From NCBI GenBank assembly GCA_944385535.1, contig CALWXR010000023.1:1-41934 (forward strand): a stretch of DNA of 41,934 nucleotides, in the 5' to 3' direction. This DNA is from an uncultured Oscillospiraceae bacterium. GTDB lineage: Bacteria > Bacillota > Clostridia > Oscillospirales > Oscillospiraceae. Position numbers and translations under genes: made by a program. Below are positions 1 through 8,017 of the stretch, piece after piece (position 1 is the stretch's first letter; each line of letters begins with the position of its first letter). The notes under the pieces were generated by a model, which saw nothing but the letters and a program-made list of their open reading frames with translations, was not told the origin of the DNA and ran no database searches.

Positions 1-125
1 TCTTCCTCAAGCTGATTGATGCAAGTAGACGGGGATATGTCAGAAACCCTGTATCACACAAACTTTTTCATTGAGGCTGTTTTTTCCTCCTTCATGATGT
101 GCGTCAATGGATATGGATTGACTAT

Positions 126-188
126 AATTAAAACCGCAAAATCGGTTTTAATTCATTATGAAAGGTAAAAAGGGCGCAAATTACGCCC
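126..188. repeat. Two small inverted repeats in the gene-free left edge
   Basis: The first 426 bases hold no supportable gene. A perfect 11-bp inverted repeat (AATTAAAACCG at 126-136 and its complement at 143-153, 6-nt loop) is followed by a 5-bp GC hairpin (GGGCG 172-176 / CGCCC 184-188). Read on the minus strand the second is followed by five T, so it could be a weak terminator for a minus-strand transcript, but no minus-strand gene is seen to its right. Function unknown. Confidence 0.5.
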
Positions 189-393
189 ATTTCACGCAAA
201 AAGCATACCATATTCCAAAACCAAAGTCAAGCGGGGGAAAATAGTTTGCGCATTGTCACAAAAATTAAACCGGTGCGGGCAGATTTTTATGCAGTGTGCT
301 TTTCCCCTTTCTCCGGCAGAAAAATTCCCTTCTCCCGCCACGGAAAATTCGCCGTTCGTTCACAGCTTGGCCCTTTCCCTTCGGCGCCGGATA

Positions 394-420
394 TGGTAAA
401 ATATTCAAAAGAAAGGAGAG
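394..420 (+). promoter_or_regulatory. Candidate extended -10 promoter and RBS of thiN
   Basis: TAAAAT at 397-402 is preceded by TG at 394-395, giving an extended -10. The -35 position (TTTCCC, 374-379) is poor. The ribosome site AAAGGAGAG (412-420) precedes the ATG at 427. The promoter is a pattern match only. Confidence 0.4.
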
Positions 421-426
421 ACGCCT

Positions 427-1098
427 ATGGGCAGATGCATCATCTTCTGCGCCGGCGGCTTTGACCGGCTGGCCTTTCCCCTGGAGCCGGGGGACTATGT
501 GATCGCCGCCGACGGCGGTCTGCGCCACGTCCGGGCGCTGGGGATCGCCCCGGACGCGATCCTGGGGGATTTTGATTCTCTTGGCTATACGCCCCAGGGA
601 GCCGCCGTGTTTCCCGTGGAGAAGGACGATACAGACGCCATGCTGGCGGCCCGCCGGGGGCTGTCGCTGGGGTATCAGGAATTTTACTTCTACGGCAGCC
701 TGGACGGCCCCAGACTGGATCATACGGTAGCCAATTTTCAGACACTCCAGTTCATCGCAGACCATGGTGGCCGGGGGTATCTCATCGGCCGGGACACCCT
801 GGCTACGGTGATCCGAAACCAGTCTCTCCGCTTTCCCCGGGGATGCCGGGGCACGGTTTCCGTATTCTGCATGGGTCCGGACGCCAAGGGCGTAAGGGAG
901 CGGGGCGTACACTACCCTCTGGAAAATGCCGTGCTCTCCAGCGGCTTTCCCCTGGGGGTAAGCAATCATTTTACAGGAGAAGAGGCGGAAATTTCCGTGG
1001 AAAGCGGGAGCCTGCTGATCCTGTGGCAGCGTAAAGACGGATTTCCCGCCTGCGGCGGGAATAAGCCGCTTTCCGCGGCTTATTCAGCAGGCACTTAA
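427..1098 (+). CDS. thiN: Thiamine pyrophosphokinase (thiamine diphosphokinase)
   Basis: This cytoplasmic enzyme transfers pyrophosphate from ATP to thiamine, giving the cofactor thiamine diphosphate. Family motifs are seen in order: an N-terminal AADGGLRH segment, LGDFDSLG near residue 52, KDDTDAM near residue 67, and GSLDGPRLDHTVAN near residue 97, the acidic and thiamine-contacting stretches of the TPK fold. The ATG at 427 has a good ribosome site 7 nt upstream. At 223 aa it is slightly long; the last 15-20 residues (after the ILWQRK segment) are encoded by two back-to-back palindromes at 1045-1085, so the tail looks like a repeat-derived extension. The P-type ATPase gene follows after 29 nt and may be cotranscribed. 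A TPP-riboswitch-controlled transporter gene (thiT) lies about 26 kb away, so uptake and activation are not one operon here. Confidence 0.92.
   Translation: MGRCIIFCAGGFDRLAFPLEPGDYVIAADGGLRHVRALGIAPDAILGDFDSLGYTPQGAAVFPVEKDDTDAMLAARRGLSLGYQEFYFYGSLDGPRLDHTVANFQTLQFIADHGGRGYLIGRDTLATVIRNQSLRFPRGCRGTVSVFCMGPDAKGVRERGVHYPLENAVLSSGFPLGVSNHFTGEEAEISVESGSLLILWQRKDGFPACGGNKPLSAAYSAGT
1045..1090. repeat. Palindromic repeat at the 3' end of thiN
   Basis: Two abutting hairpins: CCCGCC (1045-1050) / GGCGGG (1054-1059), then GAATAAGCCGC (1059-1069) / GCGGCTTATTC (1075-1085), 11 bp perfect. The second, with adjacent AGCAG (1086-1090), recurs in opposite orientation in the lepA leader at 11999-12028. It is therefore a dispersed repeat, here read in frame as the end of thiN. 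There is no T-tract, so it is not a standard terminator. Confidence 0.8.
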
Positions 1099-1127
1099 GA
1101 TAGCAGACAGAAAGGCAGAGATCCTCC

Positions 1128-3503
1128 GTGACAGAAACAGATGGAATGCGAACCAACCCTGACCGGGGCCTGACCCATGAGGAAGCGGCCCGGCGGATCC
1201 CTGCAGGGCTTCCCCAGCCCTCGGGAAAAACGGAACAGGAGATTCTGCTGACCCACTGCTTTACCTTTTTCAACCTGATCTTCGTGGTGCTGGCGGTGAT
1301 GCTGATCCTCTCCGGCTCTACCATATTGAACATGGGCTTTCTGCTGGTGGCCGCCATCAATACGGTCATCGGCATTGTTCAGGAGATCCGGGCGAAGCGG
1401 GCGGTGGATCGGCTGACCCTGGTTGCCCGCCATCCCGTGCGGGTGATCCGGGAGGGGGAACGACTGGAGATTCCCCCGGAACAGATCGTGGTTGACGACA
1501 TTGCCGAATTTGTCTCCGGTGACAGCCTGTGCGCCGACGGCATTTTACGGCAGGGACAGCTTTGGGTGGATGAATCTCTCATCACCGGCGAGTCGGAAGC
1601 GGTGGAAAAACGGGCCGGGGATCCGATTCTCTCCGGCTCCATCGTGTTGGCCGGCACCGGCCGGGCGCAGCTGACCAAAGTGGGGGAAGCCTGCTTTGCC
1701 GCCCGGCTTTCTCAGGAGGCCAAGCACAATCCTGCCGCCCAAAAATCGGAAATGATGCGCTCTTTGGACAAGCTGATCTTCGTAGTAGGCATTTTGCTGG
1801 TGCCCCTGGGGATCATCCTGTTCCATCAGGAATACGTAGTTCTGGGGCTGAGCTACCGGGAAAGCACCGAGGGCACCGTGGCCGCCCTGGTGGGCATGAT
1901 CCCGGAAGGGCTGTATCTGCTCACCTCCATCGCCATGGCGGTCTCCGCCATAAAGCTGAGCAAGCAGCAGGTGCTGGTTCAGGATATGAACTGCATCGAG
2001 ACATTGGCTCGGGTGGACGTGTTGTGCCTGGACAAAACCGGCACCATTACGGAAGCGGACATGGAGGTGGATAATCTCATCCCATTGTCCCAGGATCCCC
2101 CGGAATACATAGAGCGGATCCTCACCGCCATGTACGGAAGCCGGGAGCCGGAAAACGCCACCGCCAGAGCCCTCCATGAGCTGTTCGCCGGGGACAGCGA
2201 CTGGGTTGCGGAGAATCAGATCCCCTTCTCCCCGGAAAGCAAGTGGAGCGGGGCGGAATTTCAGGGTCAAGGTGCCTTTGTCCTGGGCGCGCCGGAGTTC
2301 ATTCTGGGCGCCCGATTCCCGGAGTACCGGGAAGCTGTAGACAGCTGGCTGGATCAAGGCTGCCGGGTGCTGCTGCTGGCAGGCTACCGGGGGCCCCTTG
2401 CCCCGGGCAGACTGGAGGAAACCCTGGTTCGGCCGCTGGCTCTGGTACTGCTCACCGGCCGGATCCGGGAAAACGCCCGGGCAACCTGCGGCTATTTTAC
2501 CGACCAGGGCGTAACCGTCAAGGTCATCTCCGGGGACAATCCCAAAACCGCCGCCCAGGCCGCCATCCGGGCGGGAATCCCCGGGGCGGAACAGTCCGTA
2601 GACGCCTCCACCCTGGAAACGGACGAGGACTTTGCCCGGGCAGTCCGGGAATACACCGTTTTTGGCCGGGTGACCCCGGAGCAAAAGCGGCGGCTCATTT
2701 CCGCTTTGCAAAAGCAGGGCCACACCGTGGCCATGACCGGCGACGGGGTGAACGATCTGCTGGCCATGAAGCAGGCGGATTGCTCCATTGCCATGGCTTC
2801 CGGGGCCCAGGCCGCCAGCCAGCTGGCCAGTCTGGTGCTCCTGAACAGCGACTTTGCCAGTCTGCCCGGCATCGTAGGTGAGGGCCGCCGGGTAATCAAC
2901 AACATCCAGCGTTCCGCCACCTTGTTTTTGGTGAAGAACATTTTTTCCCTGTTCCTCACGGGCATCACCCTGTTTACCGACTGGCCCTACCCCCTGCAGC
3001 CCATGCACCTGACCATTATCTCCGCCCTGACCATCGGCATCCCCTCCTTTTGTCTTGCCATGGAGCCCAACTACGATCGGATCCGGGGGCATTTCCTCCG
3101 GGGCGTGCTCCGCCGGGCCTTCCCCGGGGGATTGACCAATGTATTCGCGGTGCTCATCTGCCAGGCCTTCCGGGAGGTATTCTCCCTGCCCTCGGAGTCC
3201 ATTACCACGGTTTGCGCCGGAATCCTGGCAGTGGTGGGCATGATGGTGCTGTTTCAGGTGTGCAAACCCTTCAACCTGTTCCGCAAGCTGGTGTGGACTG
3301 GCATGCTGGTGTGCCTGATCCTGGTATTCACCCTGCTTGGCCAGGTATTTGCCCTGCGGGCCGGTACCGTCCAGACCAAGCTGGTGATGGTTACCTTGCT
3401 GCTCATGACCCCAACTGTGTACCTGATTATGCTGAAAATCTTTGACTTTGGCGACCGGATCTACCGGCGGCTCCAAGGCCGCAGTCTGTTTTCCAAGCGG
3501 TGA
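1128..3503 (+). CDS. P-type cation-translocating ATPase, CtpE-like
   Basis: An integral membrane ATPase that moves a cation through an aspartyl-phosphate intermediate. Visible motifs: the actuator TGE at residues 153-155, the phosphorylation motif DKTGT with Asp302, and TGDGVND with Asp539 in the hinge. Hydrophobic pairs lie near 45-80 and 215-270, with several more after residue 600. The membrane segment before the phosphorylation site reads MIPEGL and the following LVQDMNCIETLARVDVLC stretch resembles mycobacterial CtpE, a calcium-uptake P-type ATPase, more than heavy-metal CPx pumps; no CPC motif or N-terminal metal-binding domain is present. Ca2+ is thus the best guess but is inferred. 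The start is the GTG at 1128 after AAAGG; an ATG at 1146 is an alternative. The MocR gene begins 4 nt after the stop. Confidence 0.88.
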   Translation: MTETDGMRTNPDRGLTHEEAARRIPAGLPQPSGKTEQEILLTHCFTFFNLIFVVLAVMLILSGSTILNMGFLLVAAINTVIGIVQEIRAKRAVDRLTLVARHPVRVIREGERLEIPPEQIVVDDIAEFVSGDSLCADGILRQGQLWVDESLITGESEAVEKRAGDPILSGSIVLAGTGRAQLTKVGEACFAARLSQEAKHNPAAQKSEMMRSLDKLIFVVGILLVPLGIILFHQEYVVLGLSYRESTEGTVAALVGMIPEGLYLLTSIAMAVSAIKLSKQQVLVQDMNCIETLARVDVLCLDKTGTITEADMEVDNLIPLSQDPPEYIERILTAMYGSREPENATARALHELFAGDSDWVAENQIPFSPESKWSGAEFQGQGAFVLGAPEFILGARFPEYREAVDSWLDQGCRVLLLAGYRGPLAPGRLEETLVRPLALVLLTGRIRENARATCGYFTDQGVTVKVISGDNPKTAAQAAIRAGIPGAEQSVDASTLETDEDFARAVREYTVFGRVTPEQKRRLISALQKQGHTVAMTGDGVNDLLAMKQADCSIAMASGAQAASQLASLVLLNSDFASLPGIVGEGRRVINNIQRSATLFLVKNIFSLFLTGITLFTDWPYPLQPMHLTIISALTIGIPSFCLAMEPNYDRIRGHFLRGVLRRAFPGGLTNVFAVLICQAFREVFSLPSESITTVCAGILAVVGMMVLFQVCKPFNLFRKLVWTGMLVCLILVFTLLGQVFALRAGTVQTKLVMVTLLLMTPTVYLIMLKIFDFGDRIYRRLQGRSLFSKR

Positions 3504-3507
3504 TGTT

Positions 3508-4875
3508 ATGTTAACTTACGAGCTAAAAAAAGCCCCGGGGGTGCCCCTGTACGAGGCTCTGTACCGGTGCATCCGGGCGGATATCCTGTCCGGCAAGCTG
3601 GCCCCCGGGGAGAAGCTGCCCTCCAAGCGGGCCCTTGCCCAGAATCTGGAGGTGAGCAAAATCACCGTGGAAGGGGCCTACAACCAGCTTCTGGCGGAAG
3701 GGTATATCCGCTCTCAGGAAAAGGTGGGGTATTTTGTGGAGGCGGTGGACCGGCGGCCCGCCCCTGTTCCCGTCCCCGCCCCCCGGGCGGAAAAAGCGGA
3801 GCAGGCCTGGCTGCTGGATCTGACCGCCAACGGCGCCCAGCAATTTCCTTTCTCCGTTTGGAGCCGCCTGCAGCGGGAAGTGATGCTGGACTATGGAGAA
3901 ACCCTCCTCTCCCCCCTGCACAATCAGGGCGCGCCGGAGCTGCGCCGGGCCATTGCCGATCACCTGGCCGCCTTCCGGGGCATGCACGTAGATCCGGAGA
4001 ACATCCTCATCGGCGCGGGCACCGACTTTCTTTACAATTTGCTGATTCAGCTGCTGGGCCGGGATCGGGTCTACGCGGTGGAGGAGCCGGGCTACAGCAA
4101 GATCCGCAAGATCTACGCCGCCGGAGGCGTGGCCTGCGTCAGCGCCCCTATGGACGGCCTGGGGGTGATCCCGACAGGGCTCCCTGGGGCGGACGTGCTC
4201 CACTGCTCCCCCTCCCACCATTTTCCCACGGGCCTGGTGACGCCCGTAAGCCGCCGGATGGAGCTGCTGGACTGGGCCAAGGGGGCGGGAAAATGGATCA
4301 TTGAGGACGACTACGACTCGGAATTCCGGTTTGACGCCCATCCGGTTCCCGCCATGCTGGCTCTGGACGGCGGGGAACGGGTGATCTATATGAACACCTT
4401 CTCCAAGACTCTGGCCCCCTCTATCCGCATCAGCTACATGATCCTGCCCGCCGCCCTGATGGATCAGTTTCAGAAGCAGCTGGGCTTTTACAGCTGCACC
4501 GTAGCCAGCTTCGAGCAGTACACCCTGGCCCGGTTCCTGAGCCGGGGCTATTTTGAAAAGCACATCAACCGAATGCGGAAATTCTACAAAAGCCGCCGCA
4601 ACCGGGTAATCTCCCTGCTGGAACAATCCCCCCACTACCACCGGCTGACCATTCTGGAAGAGGACGCAGGACTGCACTTTCTGTTAAAGGTGGACACCGA
4701 CCTGTCGGATCAGGAACTGACCGCCCGGCTGAGATCCGTGGGCATTCGGGTCAAGGCCCTGAGCGGCTACTATCACGACGGTACGGAGGATCTTCACACC
4801 CTGGTGGTGAATTATTCCGGTTTGCGGGAAGAGGCCCTGGAAACGGCCCTGGACCGGCTTAAAAGTATTATGTAA
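3508..4875 (+). CDS. MocR-family transcriptional regulator (GntR HTH plus aminotransferase-like domain)
   Basis: A PLP-binding regulator of 455 aa. The first 70 residues are a winged helix of the GntR type (LPSKRALAQNL, then YNQLLAEGYI). The rest is a fold-type I aminotransferase domain with the PLP-lysine motif NTFSKTLAPS (Lys300) and a DDYDSEFR segment typical of MocR proteins. Relatives include PdxR, which activates vitamin B6 synthesis, and GabR. No pdx or gab genes are nearby, so the target is unknown. The frame is open back to 3442, inside the ATPase gene; the ATG at 3508 is chosen because the ATPase stop and a GGTGAT ribosome-site-like stretch lie directly before it. Tight spacing suggests cotranscription with the ATPase. 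Confidence 0.85.
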   Translation: MLTYELKKAPGVPLYEALYRCIRADILSGKLAPGEKLPSKRALAQNLEVSKITVEGAYNQLLAEGYIRSQEKVGYFVEAVDRRPAPVPVPAPRAEKAEQAWLLDLTANGAQQFPFSVWSRLQREVMLDYGETLLSPLHNQGAPELRRAIADHLAAFRGMHVDPENILIGAGTDFLYNLLIQLLGRDRVYAVEEPGYSKIRKIYAAGGVACVSAPMDGLGVIPTGLPGADVLHCSPSHHFPTGLVTPVSRRMELLDWAKGAGKWIIEDDYDSEFRFDAHPVPAMLALDGGERVIYMNTFSKTLAPSIRISYMILPAALMDQFQKQLGFYSCTVASFEQYTLARFLSRGYFEKHINRMRKFYKSRRNRVISLLEQSPHYHRLTILEEDAGLHFLLKVDTDLSDQELTARLRSVGIRVKALSGYYHDGTEDLHTLVVNYSGLREEALETALDRLKSIM

Positions 4876-4979
4876 ACTTTTCGGGCAAGGGAGATATTTT
4901 CCCTTGCCTTTTCCCTGCCCGGAATATATAATGGTATAGAATGATTACCATGGGGATATTTTTGAAAGGAGGGGCAGCG

Positions 4980-6080
4980 ATGGCAGTTGGACGATCTGCC
5001 TATCGGGGGTGTCTGCTGGGCCTGGCGGTAGGAGACGCCATGGGCTACACCGTGGACAACCGCAGTTGGCAGCAGATCCAGGAGGACTACGGTCCCCACG
5101 GTCTGCTGGGCTATGACCTGGTGAACGGCTACGCCGACGTCACCTCCTATACCCAGCTGGCGGCCTTCACCTGCAACGGCCTGCTTCTGGGCCTGACCCG
5201 GGGACAGGTCACCGGCAAAATGGCCCCCTTCATTAAATACATCGGCCTGTCCAGCCGGGAGTGGGCCATTTCCCAGCGTCCCTGGGGCCGTCCCAGCCGG
5301 ACCTACTGCTGGCTTCTGCGCAGGCAGGAGCTGTGCCGCCGGCACTGTATGGATACCCGGATGCTGGATACCCTGAACCGGCAGAACCTGGGAACCCCGG
5401 AAACCCCCACCAACCGGTTTGACAGCCCTTCCGGCCTGACCTCCGCCATTGGGGTGGGGCTTTTCTACCATCCCGACCGGATGGATCAGCAGGAGATCGA
5501 TCTGCTGGGGGCGGAAGCCGTAGCCCTGACCCACGGCAGTCCCACCGCCTTTTTGTCCGGGGCGGTGCTCTCCCACATCATCAGCCGCCTGATCCAGAAC
5601 CGGAAACAAAATCTGAAGGCCCTGGTACTGGAAGCGGTGGATGCCTGCATAGACCGGTTCGGCCATCAATACTCCCAAATTTACGAATTGTCCACCCTGG
5701 TGCGCCACGCCATTACCTACGCCGGATCCCCCAACTTAAAGCCGGTGGATGTGATGGAGCGTCTTGGCTGCGACAGCGCCGCCCAGGTGCTGGCGGGGGC
5801 GGTGTATGCCTGCTTAAGCAGCGGAGAGGATTTCGATACCGCTGTGATCACCGCCGTGAACCACTCCGGCCGCAGCGCCGCGGTGGGGGCGGTCACCGGG
5901 GCCATTCTGGGCCTTCGGCTGGGGGAAGAGGCCCTGCCCGACTTTTATATCAGCTGCCTGGAACCGGCGGAGATCCTCCGGGAGCTGGCGGACGACCTGT
6001 TCACCGGCTGCCCCATGGAGCGGGGAAACAAGCTGTTTGACCTGGACTGGGAATACAAGTACCTGCAAGGCAACGGCTGA
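4980..6080 (+). CDS. ADP-ribosylglycohydrolase-fold protein lacking the metal ligands (probable pseudoenzyme)
   Basis: The 366-aa protein has the all-helical ADP-ribosylglycohydrolase (DraG/ARH) plan. It starts with LGLAVGDAMGYTVD and ends with a glycine-rich AVGAVTGAILG segment. In active members two clusters bind the two metal ions: an N-terminal T-D-D-T and a C-terminal G-D-x-D-T. Here the first reads T55-S56-Y57-T58 and the second G297-R298-S299-A300-A301, so all four aspartates are replaced. The fold elements around both sites remain, so this looks like a catalytically dead ADP-ribose binder rather than a decayed gene. The frame opens at 4941, but the ATG at 4980 has a strong AAAGGAGG site (4965-4972). 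Its partner is unknown; no ADP-ribosyltransferase is visible nearby. Confidence 0.8.
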   Translation: MAVGRSAYRGCLLGLAVGDAMGYTVDNRSWQQIQEDYGPHGLLGYDLVNGYADVTSYTQLAAFTCNGLLLGLTRGQVTGKMAPFIKYIGLSSREWAISQRPWGRPSRTYCWLLRRQELCRRHCMDTRMLDTLNRQNLGTPETPTNRFDSPSGLTSAIGVGLFYHPDRMDQQEIDLLGAEAVALTHGSPTAFLSGAVLSHIISRLIQNRKQNLKALVLEAVDACIDRFGHQYSQIYELSTLVRHAITYAGSPNLKPVDVMERLGCDSAAQVLAGAVYACLSSGEDFDTAVITAVNHSGRSAAVGAVTGAILGLRLGEEALPDFYISCLEPAEILRELADDLFTGCPMERGNKLFDLDWEYKYLQGNG

Positions 6081-6349
6081 CCGTTTACGAAGGACGACGC
6101 TTTGCTGACCCTTGGAGCATAGTGAGAAGATAAGCCGCCACGGTTTTATGGGGGTGCTGGAAAACACCTGGGAACAGAATAACAGGCTCCGCAGTATGGC
6201 TCCCGGAACTCCTGAAAGCGACTTTCCCAGGAGAAACCATCGCGCAAAAGGTTCAACAATACCCTGTTCCCAGGGGAAATAAGGTAATAAATCTCACAAC
6301 CAATGTGGTTACCCTTGTCACAAAAAAGAGCTTTTGAGGTAATTAATCT

Positions 6350-6862
6350 ATGAAAAACGTGGAAACAGCCCGGTTGACCATCCGGGATTTTACTTTGGAG
6401 GACGCCAAAGATCTCCACGATATTTTCGGGGACGAGGAAACAATGTTAAACTGTGAGCCGCCCTATGACTTTGAAAAGGTACAGCAGTTCCTGGAGTCTT
6501 TCTGTATTGGGCGGCGCGGTGCTGTGGCAGCGGTAGAAAAGCTGTCCCGGAAGATGATCGGATATATCCTTTTCAATGAGTTTGATCCGGGCGTTTATGA
6601 AATGGGTTGGATTTTCAACCGGAGCTATTGGAGGCAAGGCTATGCGTACGAAGCCTGCAAGGCTGTGATCGACTATGCGTTCTGTGAACGAAATGCCCAT
6701 AAGGTTTTCGCGGAAGCCATTGATGGAGTGAAATCTGTCGGGCTGATGAAAAAGCTGGGCATGACCCAGGAGGGCATCCAGCGAAGCCAGACCTTGGATC
6801 ACTCCGGTAAATGGGCAGATCTTTACTTCTACGGCCTATTAAGAGAGGAATGGGGAACATAA
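6350..6862 (+). CDS. GNAT N-acetyltransferase, RimJ/RimL-like
   Basis: A 170-aa acetyl-CoA-dependent acetyltransferase. The start, TARLTIRDFTLEDA, is typical of the RimJ/RimL branch. The acetyl-CoA loop lies in the RSYWRQGYAYEACKAV stretch, followed by VFAEAIDGVKSVGLMKKLGM, the usual beta5-alpha4 region. The substrate could be a protein N-terminus, an amino acid or a small drug and cannot be told from sequence. ATG 6350 follows GAGGT (6335-6339). It overlaps the Nudix gene by 13 nt, so the two are coexpressed. Base composition here is clearly AT-richer than the flanking genes, suggesting a transferred pair. Confidence 0.85.
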   Translation: MKNVETARLTIRDFTLEDAKDLHDIFGDEETMLNCEPPYDFEKVQQFLESFCIGRRGAVAAVEKLSRKMIGYILFNEFDPGVYEMGWIFNRSYWRQGYAYEACKAVIDYAFCERNAHKVFAEAIDGVKSVGLMKKLGMTQEGIQRSQTLDHSGKWADLYFYGLLREEWGT

Positions 6863-7365
6863 GCAAGATAGAAATATGGGATAGCTACTTAACAGACGGC
6901 TCCACAGCAAATGTAGACCTGCTCCGTGGCGCGCCTATACCAAACGGATTGTATCACCTTGTGTGTGAAATTTTGGTCCGGCATACAGACGGTGACTATT
7001 TGGTTATGCAGCGGGATTTCTCCAAGCCCAATTTTGGGGGATTTTTTGAGGCGACAGCAGGCGGCTCCGCTTTGAAAGGTGAAGATAAAATTACTTGTGC
7101 CAAGCGAGAGCTTTTTGAGGAAACAGGCATTTCGGCAATTTCTTTGGAAGAAATAGGGCGTTGCCTTTCACAGGATACAATCTATTTTCAGTTTCTTTGC
7201 GTTACGGATTGCGAAAAAGAGGCGATTTCCCTCCAGAAAGGGGAAACCATTTCTTATAAATGGCTGTCGGAAAAGGAATTTCTCGCGTTTGTAAATTCCG
7301 ATGCCATGATCCCTGTTCAGAGAACCCGCTATAGCGAATACTTCAAGAAGCTTGGATACATATAG
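6850..7365 (+). CDS. Nudix hydrolase
   Basis: This protein hydrolyses nucleoside-diphosphate-linked compounds or isopentenyl-type substrates. The complete Nudix box is present: G, five residues, E, seven residues, then RELFEETGI. The ribosome site AGAGAGGA (6842-6849) abuts the chosen ATG at 6850; the frame is open from 6811, inside the GNAT gene. The sequence IWDSYLTDGS followed by a receptive VLVRHTDGDYLVMQRD-like strand suggests a member of the IDI-like/YfcD branch, without proof of substrate. Like its neighbour it is AT-rich. It is followed by a palindrome and bioY. Confidence 0.85.
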   Translation: MGNISKIEIWDSYLTDGSTANVDLLRGAPIPNGLYHLVCEILVRHTDGDYLVMQRDFSKPNFGGFFEATAGGSALKGEDKITCAKRELFEETGISAISLEEIGRCLSQDTIYFQFLCVTDCEKEAISLQKGETISYKWLSEKEFLAFVNSDAMIPVQRTRYSEYFKKLGYI

Positions 7366-7378
7366 GGAAGGTTTCCTA

Positions 7379-7397
7379 TGGATGTTATAAACATCCA
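7379..7397. promoter_or_regulatory. Palindromic operator candidate over an extended -10, upstream of bioY
   Basis: TGGATGTT (7379-7386) and AACATCCA (7390-7397) form a perfect 8-bp inverted repeat with a 3-nt centre. Inside it, TG at 7383-7384 plus TATAAA at 7386-7391 reads as an extended -10 element on the plus strand. Overlap of a symmetric site with a promoter is the usual layout of a repressor operator. It does not match the BirA box (TTGTTAAC type). Confidence 0.5.
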
Positions 7398-7459
7398 ATT
7401 ACCACGCGTTTCATGCCTGCTATTCAGGTTCCATACGATATAAGGAGAAGTTGACCGTT

Positions 7460-7963
7460 ATGAATGTAAAGAAAATGGTGCGCGCCAGCCTGTTCGCCGC
7501 GTTGATCGCCGTGTGCGCCTGGATCGCCGTACCCATCCCCCCCATCTCCTTCACCATGCAGACCTTCGGCGTCTTTCTGGCCCTGGGTGTGCTGGGCGGA
7601 AAATGGGGCAGTATCAGCATTTTCATCTATCTGCTTTTGGGCGTCACCGGCCTGCCGGTATTCACCGGCTTCCGGGGAGGCGTGGATGCCCTGGTGGGCG
7701 TCACCGGAGGTTATCTGTGGGGCTTTCTCGTCTCCGGCCTGGTGTACTGGGCTTTGGAGCGCTTCGGAAAGCTGCCGGCCATGGTATTGGGCATGGCGGC
7801 CTGCTACATCTGCGGAAGCCTGTGGTTCACTGTTTACGCCGGTACAGTGGGCTTCTGGGGGGCGATGATGACCTGTGTGGTTCCCTATCTCATTCCCGAC
7901 GCCGTGAAGATCGGCCTTGCCCATCTGCTGAGCAACCGGATTCGCCGGGCGCTGAAGATTTGA
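7460..7963 (+). CDS. bioY: Biotin ECF transporter S component BioY
   Basis: A 167-aa polytopic membrane protein that captures biotin for an energy-coupling-factor transporter (or acts alone). The family pattern is clear: an N-terminal helix with AALIAVCAWIAVPIPP, then FTMQTFGVFLALGVLGGKWG, GVTGLPVFTGFRGGVDALVG and a GYLWGFL segment, with about six membrane helices and a basic tail. The ATG at 7460 is preferred because AAGGAGAAG (7442-7450) is correctly spaced from it; the in-frame TTG at 7451 abuts that site. No energizing module lies nearby, so it would use a shared ECF module encoded elsewhere. Imported biotin would feed the biotin-dependent decarboxylase at 30.5-35 kb. Confidence 0.92.
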   Translation: MNVKKMVRASLFAALIAVCAWIAVPIPPISFTMQTFGVFLALGVLGGKWGSISIFIYLLLGVTGLPVFTGFRGGVDALVGVTGGYLWGFLVSGLVYWALERFGKLPAMVLGMAACYICGSLWFTVYAGTVGFWGAMMTCVVPYLIPDAVKIGLAHLLSNRIRRALKI

Positions 7964-7972
7964 AAGAATACA

Positions 7973-8010
7973 CCCCTCCTCTTGGGCATAGGCTGTCCTA
8001 AGGGGAGGGG
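7973..8010 (+). promoter_or_regulatory. Hairpin sequestering the pdaA ribosome-binding site
   Basis: Bases 7973-7986 pair without interruption with 7997-8010 (14 pairs, two of them G-U) around a 10-nt loop. The 3' arm ends in AGGGGAGGGG (8001-8010), which is the ribosome site for the ATG at 8018. No T-tract follows, so this is better read as a translation-occluding or mRNA-end hairpin than as a standard terminator. Confidence 0.6.
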
Positions 8011-8017
8011 ATCGTTT

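Noticed and set aside
1545-3476. Long open frame antisense to the P-type ATPase gene
   Set aside because: It mirrors the GC-rich codon pattern of the sense gene, has no family-like motifs, and the sense frame has all P-type ATPase motifs.
6146-6418. 90-codon minus-strand open frame upstream of the GNAT gene
   Set aside because: No recognisable motif and no good ribosome site, and it overlaps the start of the better supported acetyltransferase gene.
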